Shown: positions 36,463 to 44,739 of the stretch, piece after piece | Layout of the letters: the number at the start of each line of letters is the position of its first letter | Position numbering within the stretch: position 1 is the first letter of the stretch | Origin: Bacteroidales bacterium | GTDB taxonomy: Bacteria; Bacteroidota; Bacteroidia; Bacteroidales; F082 | Reading direction: 5' to 3' | DNA: 64,000 bases | NCBI GenBank assembly: GCA_017530365.1 | Contig: JAFXMK010000007.1 | Location: 101,006 to 165,005, forward strand | Notes under the pieces: generated by a model | The model's input: only the letters and a program-made list of their open reading frames with translations | Told to the model about the DNA's origin: nothing | Databases searched by the model: none | Made by a program: the position numbers and the translations under genes

Positions 36463-38082
36463 ATGAAGAAACTTTTTACCCTGCTGGGCGCTATTGCGCT
36501 GACATGTAACTTGATGGCCGTCAACGTGTGGGACGGCAGTTCCGAACCTTGGACCAATGGCAGCGGTACCATGGAAGACCCCTATCTGATTGAGACAGCC
36601 GCCAACTTGGCGTATCTCGCGGAAAAGGTTAACGAAGGCTATGAAGCTCAGGGTATGGCGGTTTTTAAAAACGTCTATTTCCTGATGACCGACGACCTCG
36701 ATCTGAATAACATCAACTGGACACCGATTGGGAATGTCAACATGAACATGGAGGGATTTTATTTTGCTGGTATTTTCGACGGTTGGTATCACAATATCGA
36801 TCATTTGAGAATCCAGTCGAATGCTGATGTCTGTGGCCTGTTCGCAGGTCTGGGTGGAGAACAAGGTCCGCCGCCTTCTGATTTGACGGGTCAAATACGG
36901 CATCTGTCGGTTACCAACGGCAACATCACCTCCACTGGCATCGGCGTTGGTGGCATTGTGGGCGGCATGGCTGGCGAAGCGCTGGTGTTCCAATGCAGTT
37001 TTTCAGGCACCATCAGTGTGAGCAACGGTGGGTCTTTTTGTGGGGCGGGTGGTATCGTGGCAGCCATGGCTGAATCGTCCCGTGTCGTTGAGTGTTCGTT
37101 TCAGGGCAGCATCAACGCAACAAATAGCGCTTTCACCGGCGCTGCAGGTGCAGGCGGCATCGTCGGAATAGCGATGGATAACGCGACGGTAAATGAATGC
37201 TTCAACACTGGCAGCGTCACTGGTAGCGCCATTTTATTAAGTGTGGCGGCTGGCATTTTGGGAGCTACCTTGCAAGAGAACCAAGTCTCTATTTATAGCT
37301 GCTACAATGTTGGGACCCTCAATGGAAACACTAAAGGCGGTATCTTTGGCATGGTGAGTCCTATCAACCCAATGAAAGGGGAGGCTTCGATCGATGTCAG
37401 CAACTGTTTCTACCTGAACACGTGTGGCGGCACTACCGCATACGGTACTAGCATGACTTCCGACGAGATGAAAACCGAGCAATTCAAGAACCAAATCGAT
37501 ATGAGTTCGCATTCATTTGTGATGGACAATGGCACCAACAACGGCTATCCGGTGCATAGCCTGGCGTCATTTCGCTATTACCCGGTTGCTGACATTACTT
37601 GCCATTCTGCCAAGCTGTCTGCGCAGATCCATCAGGGCAATGACGACATTGCGAGGGCGTATTTCCTGTACAAGCACTGGGAATCTGATGAATGGATTGA
37701 GATTGATGTACCCACAGACGGTTATGTGGAAGTGCTTCTTGAGGATTTGGAGCCTGAAACCTATTATGAGTATGGCCTTACATTGATGTTTGCTGATGGC
37801 ATTATGATGTCTGGTGGCCCGAGAGCTTTCCAGACAGCTGTTTATGATGCTGTTTCTGATCACACCACTGATGTTAGTATTTATCCGAATCCTGCCGCGG
37901 ATGTTGTCCATGTCGAAGGTGTAGATGCCGTTGAGGTAAGGGTTTACACTATCTTGGGCCAGATGATGAAAACCGTAAACAGTACAGAAATAAATGTGAG
38001 CGATTTGCCGGAAGGGGTTTATTTGCTTCACATCAAAGATAGCGAGGGGAGGGTGATAGAGACGAGGTTTACCCGCCTATAG
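36463..38082 (+). CDS. GLUG-repeat surface protein with T9SS sorting domain
   Basis: 539 residues with a signal peptide (about 1-19). An N-terminal strand VWDGSSEPWTNGSGT leads into a right-handed beta-helix-like region with GLUG-type repeats of about 40 residues (GGIVGGMAGEALVFQCSFSG, GGIVAAMAESSRVVECSFQG, GGIVGIAMDNATVNECFNTG). An FnIII-like domain spans about 370-455. The T9SS sorting domain has IYPNPAADVVHVEG and GVYLLHI but ends in the unusual RFTRL rather than a lysine-rich tail; its stop codon lies inside the first REP palindrome. GLUG repeats occur in adhesins; the ligand is unknown. Confidence 0.83.
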   Translation: MKKLFTLLGAIALTCNLMAVNVWDGSSEPWTNGSGTMEDPYLIETAANLAYLAEKVNEGYEAQGMAVFKNVYFLMTDDLDLNNINWTPIGNVNMNMEGFYFAGIFDGWYHNIDHLRIQSNADVCGLFAGLGGEQGPPPSDLTGQIRHLSVTNGNITSTGIGVGGIVGGMAGEALVFQCSFSGTISVSNGGSFCGAGGIVAAMAESSRVVECSFQGSINATNSAFTGAAGAGGIVGIAMDNATVNECFNTGSVTGSAILLSVAAGILGATLQENQVSIYSCYNVGTLNGNTKGGIFGMVSPINPMKGEASIDVSNCFYLNTCGGTTAYGTSMTSDEMKTEQFKNQIDMSSHSFVMDNGTNNGYPVHSLASFRYYPVADITCHSAKLSAQIHQGNDDIARAYFLYKHWESDEWIEIDVPTDGYVEVLLEDLEPETYYEYGLTLMFADGIMMSGGPRAFQTAVYDAVSDHTTDVSIYPNPAADVVHVEGVDAVEVRVYTILGQMMKTVNSTEINVSDLPEGVYLLHIKDSEGRVIETRFTRL

Positions 38083-38246
38083 GCGGTGGGTGCTCGCTGT
38101 GCTCGTACCACCGTGGGTGCTCGCTGTGCTCGTACCCACGGTTACTGAGAGGTGACGCCTTCAGCGTCACCAGTGATGGAGGGGGACGATAGATGTAGAC
38201 CGCGGAGCGGTCTCCTCTCAATAACTGCAGCGTCCGAAGGACCTGC
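38073..38246. repeat. REP-like hairpin cluster
   Basis: Five inverted repeats in a row: CCGCCTATAGGCGG (38073-38086, a perfect palindrome that contains the stop of the preceding gene); CCGTGGGT...ACCCACGG (38111-38141), preceded by a direct copy of its core at 38086-38109; GGTGACGC-cttca-GCGTCACC (38151-38171); AGACCGC-gga-GCGGTCT (38197-38213); and an imperfect GCAG/GTCC...GGACCTGC hairpin (38227-38246). Such clusters are typical substrates of RAYT transposases, a remnant of which follows. Confidence 0.75.
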
Positions 38247-38286
38247 GGGTGACCACAAGGTATGTGTAGAGTATGTAGCAGTGGCT

Positions 38287-38529
38287 TCGTTTGTTCATGA
38301 TCTCAAAATAGCCACCCATAATTTCATGAAAGCGAGGAAGGATTGTTTTCCAGATTTTGTTAAATGGGAACGTGGGTATTGTGCACTTACCTATGCTGAG
38401 TCGGAAAAACAGCGTGTTATCAATTATATCATAAACCAAAAGAAACATCATCGTGTTGTGACAGTACGCGATGAGTTAATAACCCAACTGAGAGATAGTG
38501 GGGTGGAGTTTGATGAGAGTTTTATCTGA
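38287..38529 (+). pseudogene. Broken RAYT / IS200-type Y1 transposase (C-terminal part)
   Basis: From about FVHDLK to the stop (80 residues) the translation matches the end of IS200/REP-associated tyrosine transposases: ATHNFMKARKDCFPDF, KWERGYCALTY, INYIINQKKHH, ELITQLRDSGVEFDE. The Y-x3-Q pair of the nucleophile helix (YIINQ) is kept. The N-terminal half with the HUH metal site is missing, so it cannot be active alone. The frame is open upstream to an ATG at 38152, but that part only translates the REP hairpins. It lies directly beside a REP-like cluster, its expected substrate. Confidence 0.8.
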
Positions 38530-38572
38530 CGCTCGTGCCACCGTGGGTGTGAACATCAACAGTAGCGACCAG

Positions 38573-39190
38573 TTATATAATCTCAGCCATTCCGCTCACC
38601 GTATAGCTTCTGCCGTTATCCAAACACTCGCACTGATACCTTGTCCGGCGTTTTGGACCTTTGCGGAACGTCATGCCGTTGGTTAGTTGGAAGACGGCGC
38701 CCTCGGGGAGGTCATCCACGGTGAGGGGCTTCTCGCCTGATGGGGTGCTGTCGTAGCGTTTCATCACCTTGGCCAAGTTGGCGTCGGCAGTTGAGCTGGC
38801 CTTGATGTGGCGTAGATGCTGATGCAAGGCCTCAAGGATGTCATCGGGAAAAATCTCGGGTTTCAGATAGGGTTGCAGCAATTGGGCAAAAGTCAGTTTC
38901 CAGAGGTCGCCATGAGGCTCGATGTATTTCTTTGGAGCAAGCATGTAAACGGCGTAATGGGCAAACTCATGGACGAAGGTGACCAGCATCTGGTAAGGGT
39001 TGAGGTTGCCATTCAGCGTGATGCAACTGATGCCGTTGTCATCTCTGGGAGGACGGAAATCACCCAGTTTTGAGTTCCTTGGCTTCTTGAACTTCAGCTG
39101 GAAACGCGAGTTCTCATACGCCTCCGCCACCATGGGGACCGCCGCGGCAGGGAAGTAACGTCGCAAGATTTGAAGCTCTTTTTCTTTCAT
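38573..39190 (-). CDS. SprT-like zinc metallopeptidase
   Basis: 205 residues. The zinc motif HEFAH (His74, Glu75, His78) sits in TFVHEFAHYAVYML, as in SprT/Spartan-type proteins (PF10263). The C-terminal part (FRKGPKRRTRYQCECLDNGRSYTV) resembles the zinc-ribbon tail but keeps only one visible CxC pair. Eukaryotic Spartan cleaves DNA-protein crosslinks; the role of bacterial SprT is unsettled. It is divergent from the CobW metal GTPase. A -7 box ends only 5 bp before its ATG, so the message may be leaderless. Confidence 0.82.
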   Translation of the reverse strand: MKEKELQILRRYFPAAAVPMVAEAYENSRFQLKFKKPRNSKLGDFRPPRDDNGISCITLNGNLNPYQMLVTFVHEFAHYAVYMLAPKKYIEPHGDLWKLTFAQLLQPYLKPEIFPDDILEALHQHLRHIKASSTADANLAKVMKRYDSTPSGEKPLTVDDLPEGAVFQLTNGMTFRKGPKRRTRYQCECLDNGRSYTVSGMAEII

Positions 39191-39194
39191 GCTG

Positions 39195-39202
39195 CAAAAA
39201 TA
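39195..39202 (-). promoter_or_regulatory. Bacteroides-type -7 box of the SprT-like gene
   Basis: TATTTTTG on the minus strand, placed so that transcription would start at or next to the ATG at 39190. No good -33 TTTG is visible; the expected site falls in the repeat array. Confidence 0.4.
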
Positions 39203-39235
39203 ATTCTTACTTCTTACTTCTGTCTCCTGTCTTCT
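39203..39235. repeat. Short tandem repeat (TTCTTACTTCT type) in the sprT-cobW divergent region
   Basis: Runs of TTCTTAC followed by TTCTGTCTCCTGTCTTCT. The first part is the reverse complement of the repeat at 34005-34034. It fills the space between the two divergent -7 boxes. Confidence 0.6.
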
Positions 39236-39245
39236 AAAAAAATCT

Positions 39246-39253
39246 TATTTTTG
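39246..39253 (+). promoter_or_regulatory. Bacteroides-type -7 box of the CobW-family gene
   Basis: TATTTTTG, 25 bp before the ATG at 39279. The -33 position lies in the TTCTG part of the repeat array and matches poorly. Confidence 0.5.
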
Positions 39254-39278
39254 CGCTCCAATTTAAAAAGCGAAAACA

Positions 39279-40478
39279 ATGGCAGTACCTCAAATACCCA
39301 CCCTGCTGCTCACGGGATACCTCGGCAGTGGCAAGACCACCTTGGTCAACAAGATTCTCAACAACCGCAAAGGCATTAAGTTTGCCGTCATCGTCAACGA
39401 CCTCGGCGAAGTCAACATCGATGCCGACCTCATCGAAAAAGGTGGTGTCGTCGGTCAGGGCGACGATAGTCTGATGGCCCTCCAAAATGGCTGCATCTGT
39501 TGCACTTTGAAGATGGACCTGGTGAAGCAGTTGAGTGAGCTTACCTCTATGCGGAAGTTCGACTACATCGTCATCGAGGCCAGTGGCATCTGCGAGCCGG
39601 AGCCGATCGCCCAGACGTTGTGCACTTATCCGCGTATGGGTTATGAGTTCTACAAAGATGGCCTGGCCCGTCTTGACTGCATCGTCACGGTGGTGGATGC
39701 TTTGCGTCTGCAAGACGAGTTCGCTTGTGGCGACAACCTCGTCGGTAAGACCCTCAAGGAAGACGACTTGGAGAGCCTTGTTATCCAACAGATTGAGTTC
39801 TGCAATATCATCCTTTTGAACAAAGCCTCCGAGGTCTCTGACAGCGAACGTGGCCGTATCAAGCAGATCATCCGTGCTTTGCAGCCCAAGGCCGAGATCA
39901 TCGAGTGCGACTACTGCGATATCGACTTCGACAAGATTTTAAACACTCATTTGTTCGACTTTGACGAGGTGGCTACTTCGGCCACATGGATCCAAAAGGT
40001 GGAAGGTCACGACGAGGACCACGACGAGGATCACGATGATGACCATGATCACGAAGAACATCATCACCACCATCATCATGACCATGATCATGAAGAAGGT
40101 GAAGCCGAGGAATATGGCATCGGTACTTTCGTTTATTTCCGCCGCCGGCCTTTCAACTTGGCCCGTTTCGATGAGTTTGTTGCCCGCAAGATGCCCCGTA
40201 ACGTGATCCGTGCGAAAGGCATTTGTTGGTTCAAGAACGAAGACGAGGTCTGTTATATCTTTGAGCAGGCTGGCAAACAAGTGCAGTTGCGCAATGCCGG
40301 TGCTTGGTTTGCCACCATGCCCGAAAGGGATCTTCGCGAGATGATGGCTCAGGACGAAGGCCTTCGTCGTGACTGGGATGAGACCTACGGCGACCGTATG
40401 CAGAAACTGGTCTTTATTGGCCAGAAGATGGATGAAAAAGCTTTGACGGAGGCGCTGGATGAGTGTTTGACGGTGTAA
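39279..40478 (+). CDS. CobW/COG0523 G3E-family metal GTPase with His-rich loop
   Basis: 399 residues. Walker A is GYLGSGKTT (13-21). The metal-binding CxCC is CICC at 72-75, the hallmark of COG0523 zinc or cobalt metallochaperones. A long Asp/His stretch (about residues 243-276, with a run of seven His) lies between the GTPase domain and the CobW_C domain (GIGTFVYFRRRPF), as in zinc-responsive members such as ZigA or YciC-like proteins. It probably delivers Zn2+ to a client enzyme. The divergent neighbour is a zinc protease. I saw no convincing Zur-type palindrome in the short promoter. Confidence 0.9.
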   Translation: MAVPQIPTLLLTGYLGSGKTTLVNKILNNRKGIKFAVIVNDLGEVNIDADLIEKGGVVGQGDDSLMALQNGCICCTLKMDLVKQLSELTSMRKFDYIVIEASGICEPEPIAQTLCTYPRMGYEFYKDGLARLDCIVTVVDALRLQDEFACGDNLVGKTLKEDDLESLVIQQIEFCNIILLNKASEVSDSERGRIKQIIRALQPKAEIIECDYCDIDFDKILNTHLFDFDEVATSATWIQKVEGHDEDHDEDHDDDHDHEEHHHHHHHDHDHEEGEAEEYGIGTFVYFRRRPFNLARFDEFVARKMPRNVIRAKGICWFKNEDEVCYIFEQAGKQVQLRNAGAWFATMPERDLREMMAQDEGLRRDWDETYGDRMQKLVFIGQKMDEKALTEALDECLTV

Positions 40479-40511
40479 ACTACAACAAATGATGTTTTTA
40501 ACCGGGAAAAG

Positions 40512-40543
40512 ATTGACTTTCTAAAAATATTTTATTATATTTG
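40512..40543 (+). promoter_or_regulatory. Bacteroides-type promoter of R1
   Basis: ATTG (40512-40515), 20 bp, TATATTTG (40536-40543). A GTG-initiated longer frame would start at 40545, before transcription begins, so the ATG at 40575 is the start. Confidence 0.6.
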
Positions 40544-40574
40544 CGTGGTGGTCATCAATGACGACCCAACCGCC

Positions 40575-42293
40575 ATGAAAAAGAAAGCCACGCTTGTTTT
40601 CCTCATCTTGTCACCACTGTGTATCCATGCCCAGAGTGGTGACACGGAAATGTCGTTGCCTGATTCCTTGGTGGATCGGTTGCGAATGAACAGGAATACC
40701 GATGAGGCGAGGGCGGAGGCTTTGGATGCGGTCATTCAGTTCTATGTTGAAGAGGAAAGGGTGCTGGAGGCTCAGCCATACATCAACGAGCTCTCAGCCT
40801 TGGCGGAGGAGTTGCAAGACCATTATTGGAAAGCTTCGAGTCTGTTGTATAGGAGCAAGTGCGCTTTTAAGAACTTTGATTTTTCAGAATCCACTTCTTT
40901 GATCAATGAGGCCTTGCGGATTGGAGAGACCTTGCGTGACACGCGGCGAACTCGGAAGCTCATGACGCGGATTTATTTGGCGAAGAGCGGGTATTGTCTT
41001 TATTACGATTATCTTCCTGAATGTTTGGATTATATTGAAAAAGGAAAGCGACTCGCTGAGGCTAACGGCTTTGACGAATTGAGGGAGAGTATTCGTAACA
41101 ATTATGGTGTTTTATTGTTGAGAATGAATCGTCCCGATGAGGCCATTACTGTATTTAAATCAATGTTGACAAGTAAGGACCGTCTAAAATCTTTGCTCAA
41201 CATCGCTTGTTGCTTTCAGGTGACTGAACAATATGATTCCGCCTTTTGCTATTTTGATAGTCTAATCTTTGAGCTGTCGGTGAGGCCGCTTTATGATTAT
41301 GAGTTGCTTATTAAGGCACATATGGAGAGAGTTTGGTGTTATTTGTTGATCGGAGAGTATGAAGAGGCGTTTTCTTTCTTGAGCCAGTCTTATGAGATTA
41401 TCAATGCTTATGGTGAGACAGAGTTTTTTACGTTATATTATTACCTTCTTGCAGGATGTTATTTTGGAGTGGGTGAGTTTGAGGAGGCTTTGAGCTTGGC
41501 GGATACTGCTATTTTACTGTCAAGGGAAATCGGACAGATTTCATGGGAGCGGGATTTTGTCATGCTGAAATCCCACATTTTGAACAATTTGGGAGATCAT
41601 GAGGGAGAGGCAGTATGTTTACGTTATTTCAACGAATTGACGGATAGCCTTGACCATCGCAAGAACAGGGAGCGGATTTTGGAACAACAATACCAGGCGA
41701 CTGCGAGGGAGCAAGCGCTGGAGTACGAAAAGCAACGGATGATTTCGCATCAGCAATTGTTGTTTACGGTGGCATTATGCTCAACGCTTGTGGCGGTGGT
41801 CGTGCTGCTGTCGATGGTGTTTTTGTATAGGAGAAAGAAAAAAGCTGAAAAGATAGCATTGGATTTGGATTTGCGCAACCGTGAAATGGCGTCGAAGACG
41901 ATGAATCAGATGCAGGTCAACAAGGTGTTGGGCGAGGTGATCGAGAAACTCACCTATTTGAAAAACCATCCCAATAGTGGCGCTGTGAATTTGTCGATGG
42001 TGATTCGTGATTTAAGGAGCATGATCGACAATGGCTCGAAAAAAGACTTCGACTATTATTTTGTGCAGGTGCATCCTGACTTTTATTCGCGTTTGCAAGC
42101 GGACTATCCTTCGCTTACCCATAACGAGTTGCGCCTTTGTGCTTTCATCAAAGCCAACCTCAGCACCAAGGAGATTGCGGCTGTCACCAATATTGCTGTG
42201 GATAGTGTGAAAACGGCCCGAAAGCGACTGCGGAGGTCGTTGGGGTTGTCAGGCAAGGACATTACTTTGCAGGAGCTCCTTTCGCAGTATTGA
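40575..42293 (+). CDS. R1: transmembrane TPR-HTH regulator
   Basis: 572 residues from the ATG at 40575. A signal peptide (MKKKATLVFLILSP, cleavage near IHAQ) leads to TPR-like helices (about 25-360). The first block, LPDSLVDRLR then EARAEALDAVIQFY, recurs in R2-R4. A coiled stretch precedes one membrane helix at about 395-418 (VALCSTLVAVVVLLSMVFLY) followed by RRKKK. The cytoplasmic end has a conserved DFDYYFVQVHPDFY and a LuxR/GerE-like helix-turn-helix at about 514-556 (LTHNELRLCAFI, KEIAAVTNIAVDSVKTARKRLR). The topology puts TPRs in the periplasm and DNA binding inside: a ToxR-like one-component design. I infer that it controls the cargo genes 186 bp downstream. Confidence 0.82.
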   Translation: MKKKATLVFLILSPLCIHAQSGDTEMSLPDSLVDRLRMNRNTDEARAEALDAVIQFYVEEERVLEAQPYINELSALAEELQDHYWKASSLLYRSKCAFKNFDFSESTSLINEALRIGETLRDTRRTRKLMTRIYLAKSGYCLYYDYLPECLDYIEKGKRLAEANGFDELRESIRNNYGVLLLRMNRPDEAITVFKSMLTSKDRLKSLLNIACCFQVTEQYDSAFCYFDSLIFELSVRPLYDYELLIKAHMERVWCYLLIGEYEEAFSFLSQSYEIINAYGETEFFTLYYYLLAGCYFGVGEFEEALSLADTAILLSREIGQISWERDFVMLKSHILNNLGDHEGEAVCLRYFNELTDSLDHRKNRERILEQQYQATAREQALEYEKQRMISHQQLLFTVALCSTLVAVVVLLSMVFLYRRKKKAEKIALDLDLRNREMASKTMNQMQVNKVLGEVIEKLTYLKNHPNSGAVNLSMVIRDLRSMIDNGSKKDFDYYFVQVHPDFYSRLQADYPSLTHNELRLCAFIKANLSTKEIAAVTNIAVDSVKTARKRLRRSLGLSGKDITLQELLSQY

Positions 42294-42329
42294 AAGCCGG
42301 AATACCAGGCCTATCACCTCATTGTATCC

Positions 42330-42353
42330 CCCTGTTGAAGGGGCGTGTCCCCC
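42330..42353. repeat. CCCTGT/GGGG/TGTCCCC element after R1
   Basis: CCCTGTTGAAGGGG followed by CGTGTCCCCC. It closely resembles the element after R2 (CCCTGTCAAAAGGGG at 48772-48786, then ACATGTCCCC). Both can fold through CCCC/GGGG pairing. Attenuator, REP relic or binding site; not decided. Confidence 0.45.
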
Positions 42354-42396
42354 TCGTGTCCCCTATAAGTTAATGACATACAAGTGTTTTGCGATT

Positions 42397-42404
42397 TAAT
42401 TTTG
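42397..42404 (+). promoter_or_regulatory. Bacteroides-type -7 box for E1a-E1b
   Basis: TAATTTTG, 75 bp before the E1a ATG. No -33 TTTG at the right spacing, which would fit a promoter that needs an activator. The long leader is AT-rich with three TTAACA-like repeats. Confidence 0.45.
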
Positions 42405-42479
42405 CATTTGGATTCGATTCTCAATTTGGATTCGGTTTCAACACAATTAACATCAATTAACAATTAAAACATTTGTATT

Positions 42480-44726
42480 ATGAAAAAACACATTTACCTT
42501 ATCGCAATGGCGTCATTGTTTTTGTTCAGTGCCGCCCAACTCAACGCGCAGAACCGCCGCGTGTGGCAAAACGACAACGGGGCGACTGAAATCCTTACTT
42601 ATTCCGACGATTATAAGGTTTTGCGAAGCGACGACCGATCAATTGAATTAGTGTCATTCCGAGAAGTCAAGCCACAACAAAATGTAAATGGGCAGACCCA
42701 CACGTTGAATATTTATTTACCGCCGCCAGATTCTTCGTCCGTATATTTATTAGCTGTCTCTGACGGTTTTGACATCGTATATGCAAATGATGATATTTCG
42801 TTTTCGCAACTGAATCTAGAACTAAATGAAGGTGTGTATCATGTGATTGTAAGTGGCGTAACGGTTCATAGTGATGGACAACTTTATAGTGGTATTTGGA
42901 TTGAGGAGTGTATAAATCTTTTTTATGAAACAGATATATATGTTGATTTTACTGAATGTACTTATTCTATTCATTCTTATTTTGAGGATGAGAACGGAAA
43001 TCCTTTAGAAAACAATGAATTCGTTGGCTTTGCTTCAACATGTCATTTTATATGGAATGACATGTTAATTATTACGTATTTTCAAGTATTCAACGAAATT
43101 ACAGATTATAATCCGCTTATGCTGCCATCTTGGAATTTTAATGGATTTAGTAATAAGAGTATGTTTACGACTGCCCTTTTTGCTGAAGCAGAAGGCCAGA
43201 AGTCATATCACATTTCATATTACTGTGAGGGTTTACAAGAGGATGTGATTTTTTCCGTGACAGCTGAAGATCTGACCTCGTCAACGCAAATGTTTACAGC
43301 ACCTTATGAATCTGATAATCTATTTCGTTATTTGGCATGGAAGACCGTAGCTAGTAAAGGACCGTGGCTTATGGATGAACGTATTGATACAAGATTGCCG
43401 TATGACGCCAACCAGCCTTATACCGTTGTCTCTAATGTTCCAAAAGAAACTTCGAACCCTCAAAGACAAATTGCATTTATATTGCTTCCAAGTGTCTATA
43501 ATTATACCAATCTAGACCCGGATTATTGGTCAAGCTACGGTTATTATATAGGATCTTCGTTGTACTTCAATGAGAATGGAGAAGCGATTAGAGAGGCACT
43601 TCCTATGTTTAGACAATCCTGTTTTATCTCCGTGGGCTCTCCTAGCTTTCCCAACCATTTTCCTGAGACACCAGCCATGAAAGTCACTCCCCCCGACAAA
43701 ACACTCTATTTTGGTGAAAGAACGCCTTTGGCGACATACTACCCTCAGGCTTTTAATGCGCTCAATACTCCACTGCACATGAATTTCTTTTTGGGAGGCT
43801 TCTTCTTCAGTGGAGAGAACAGCTGTGAGCGATTGTGTGATTATGTCTCGCCCATTCGTGTTACTGTTGGTAATTATGAAATATATAACGATAGTCTTAG
43901 GAAGTTTAACTGGAGGTTGGGGCTCGGAGGAATTCAAATTGCTGGTGCTCCTTTGCCGGTGGAGGTGGAAGTGTACAATGACTACCTGATGGTTGAAGGA
44001 GTGCCCAAGAACAATTCCACTCAGGTCAATTTCGACCTCAACCGCGACGATGCCATGCCGCCGACTACGACTTTCCTACGAGTACTTGACGGTGATGGAG
44101 ATGAGGCCGTCCGTCTTGATGACTTGTCTCAATCGACATTGGTGTTCGGCTGTGGCGATTTCACATACCATTTTGAGCCATTGGTTAACGCTTATAATCT
44201 GAGGCTATACGATGCAAAACCCAGTGTAGAGGTTCTTTACAGCATAGAAGGAGAGGGTTGGCAGCCGCTTGCCATCACCGAAGACGAAAGCTTGTTCCAT
44301 ATTGAATACGGCAACGTGTTTGTCGCCGACTTGTCACAGCTTGAGAGCCGTGCGCTTAACAAGTGGGTGTCGTTGAAATTCATGTTGGAAGACGCAGCGG
44401 GCAACACCCAGGAGCAGACCCTTGAGAACGTGTTTTATGCGGGACATACCATCTCGGTCGATGAATATGCGGCCGAACGTCTTGAACATGAAGTAATCCC
44501 CAATCCGTTCACGGATGAGGTGCGCATCAAGTCAGCGCAGCCACTGGACGGCGTGGCTCGTGTCCAGCTCTACGATGTGCTTGGTCGGAGGGTGTATGAC
44601 GCCACGGAGAACGGCCATGCCGTCAACGAGTTCATCATCGATGGCAGCGCCTTGAAACCAGGCGTCTATTTTTATGACATCAACACCGAAAAAGGGGTGA
44701 TGCGAGGAAAAATCGTTAAACAATAA
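42480..44726 (+). CDS. E1a: T9SS cargo of an unknown family (R-linked)
   Basis: 748 residues. The signal peptide ends at LNAQ. The first mature residues NRRVWQNDNGATEILTYSDD and the later VKPQQ...HTLNIYLP recur in E1b and E2. A second shared region from about 395 reads ETPAMKVTPPDKTLYFGERTPL, then SGENSCERLCDY, then NRDDAMPPTTTFLRVLDGDGDEA and STLVFGCGDF. Near 580-655 an Ig-like strand set (VLYSIEGEGWQPLAI, DESLFH, YGNVFVADLS) precedes the T9SS sorting domain (IPNPFTDEVRIKS, GVYFYDI, KIVKQ). No enzyme motif is visible; it may be an adhesin or structural surface protein. The last 87 codons are almost identical to those of E1b. Confidence 0.8.
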   Translation: MKKHIYLIAMASLFLFSAAQLNAQNRRVWQNDNGATEILTYSDDYKVLRSDDRSIELVSFREVKPQQNVNGQTHTLNIYLPPPDSSSVYLLAVSDGFDIVYANDDISFSQLNLELNEGVYHVIVSGVTVHSDGQLYSGIWIEECINLFYETDIYVDFTECTYSIHSYFEDENGNPLENNEFVGFASTCHFIWNDMLIITYFQVFNEITDYNPLMLPSWNFNGFSNKSMFTTALFAEAEGQKSYHISYYCEGLQEDVIFSVTAEDLTSSTQMFTAPYESDNLFRYLAWKTVASKGPWLMDERIDTRLPYDANQPYTVVSNVPKETSNPQRQIAFILLPSVYNYTNLDPDYWSSYGYYIGSSLYFNENGEAIREALPMFRQSCFISVGSPSFPNHFPETPAMKVTPPDKTLYFGERTPLATYYPQAFNALNTPLHMNFFLGGFFFSGENSCERLCDYVSPIRVTVGNYEIYNDSLRKFNWRLGLGGIQIAGAPLPVEVEVYNDYLMVEGVPKNNSTQVNFDLNRDDAMPPTTTFLRVLDGDGDEAVRLDDLSQSTLVFGCGDFTYHFEPLVNAYNLRLYDAKPSVEVLYSIEGEGWQPLAITEDESLFHIEYGNVFVADLSQLESRALNKWVSLKFMLEDAAGNTQEQTLENVFYAGHTISVDEYAAERLEHEVIPNPFTDEVRIKSAQPLDGVARVQLYDVLGRRVYDATENGHAVNEFIIDGSALKPGVYFYDINTEKGVMRGKIVKQ
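44460..44720 (+). repeat. Near-identical CTD-coding segment, copy 1 (E1a)
   Basis: This 261-bp stretch aligns without gaps to 46687-46947 in E1b. By hand count about 19 bases differ and only one changes the protein (Val/Ile). The upstream parts of the two genes are far more diverged. Confidence 0.85.
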
Positions 44727-44739
44727 AAACCACAAAGTT

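Noticed and set aside
38152-38286. N-terminal part of the open frame leading into the transposase remnant
   Set aside because: The codons only translate the REP hairpins; homology to the transposase begins near 38287.
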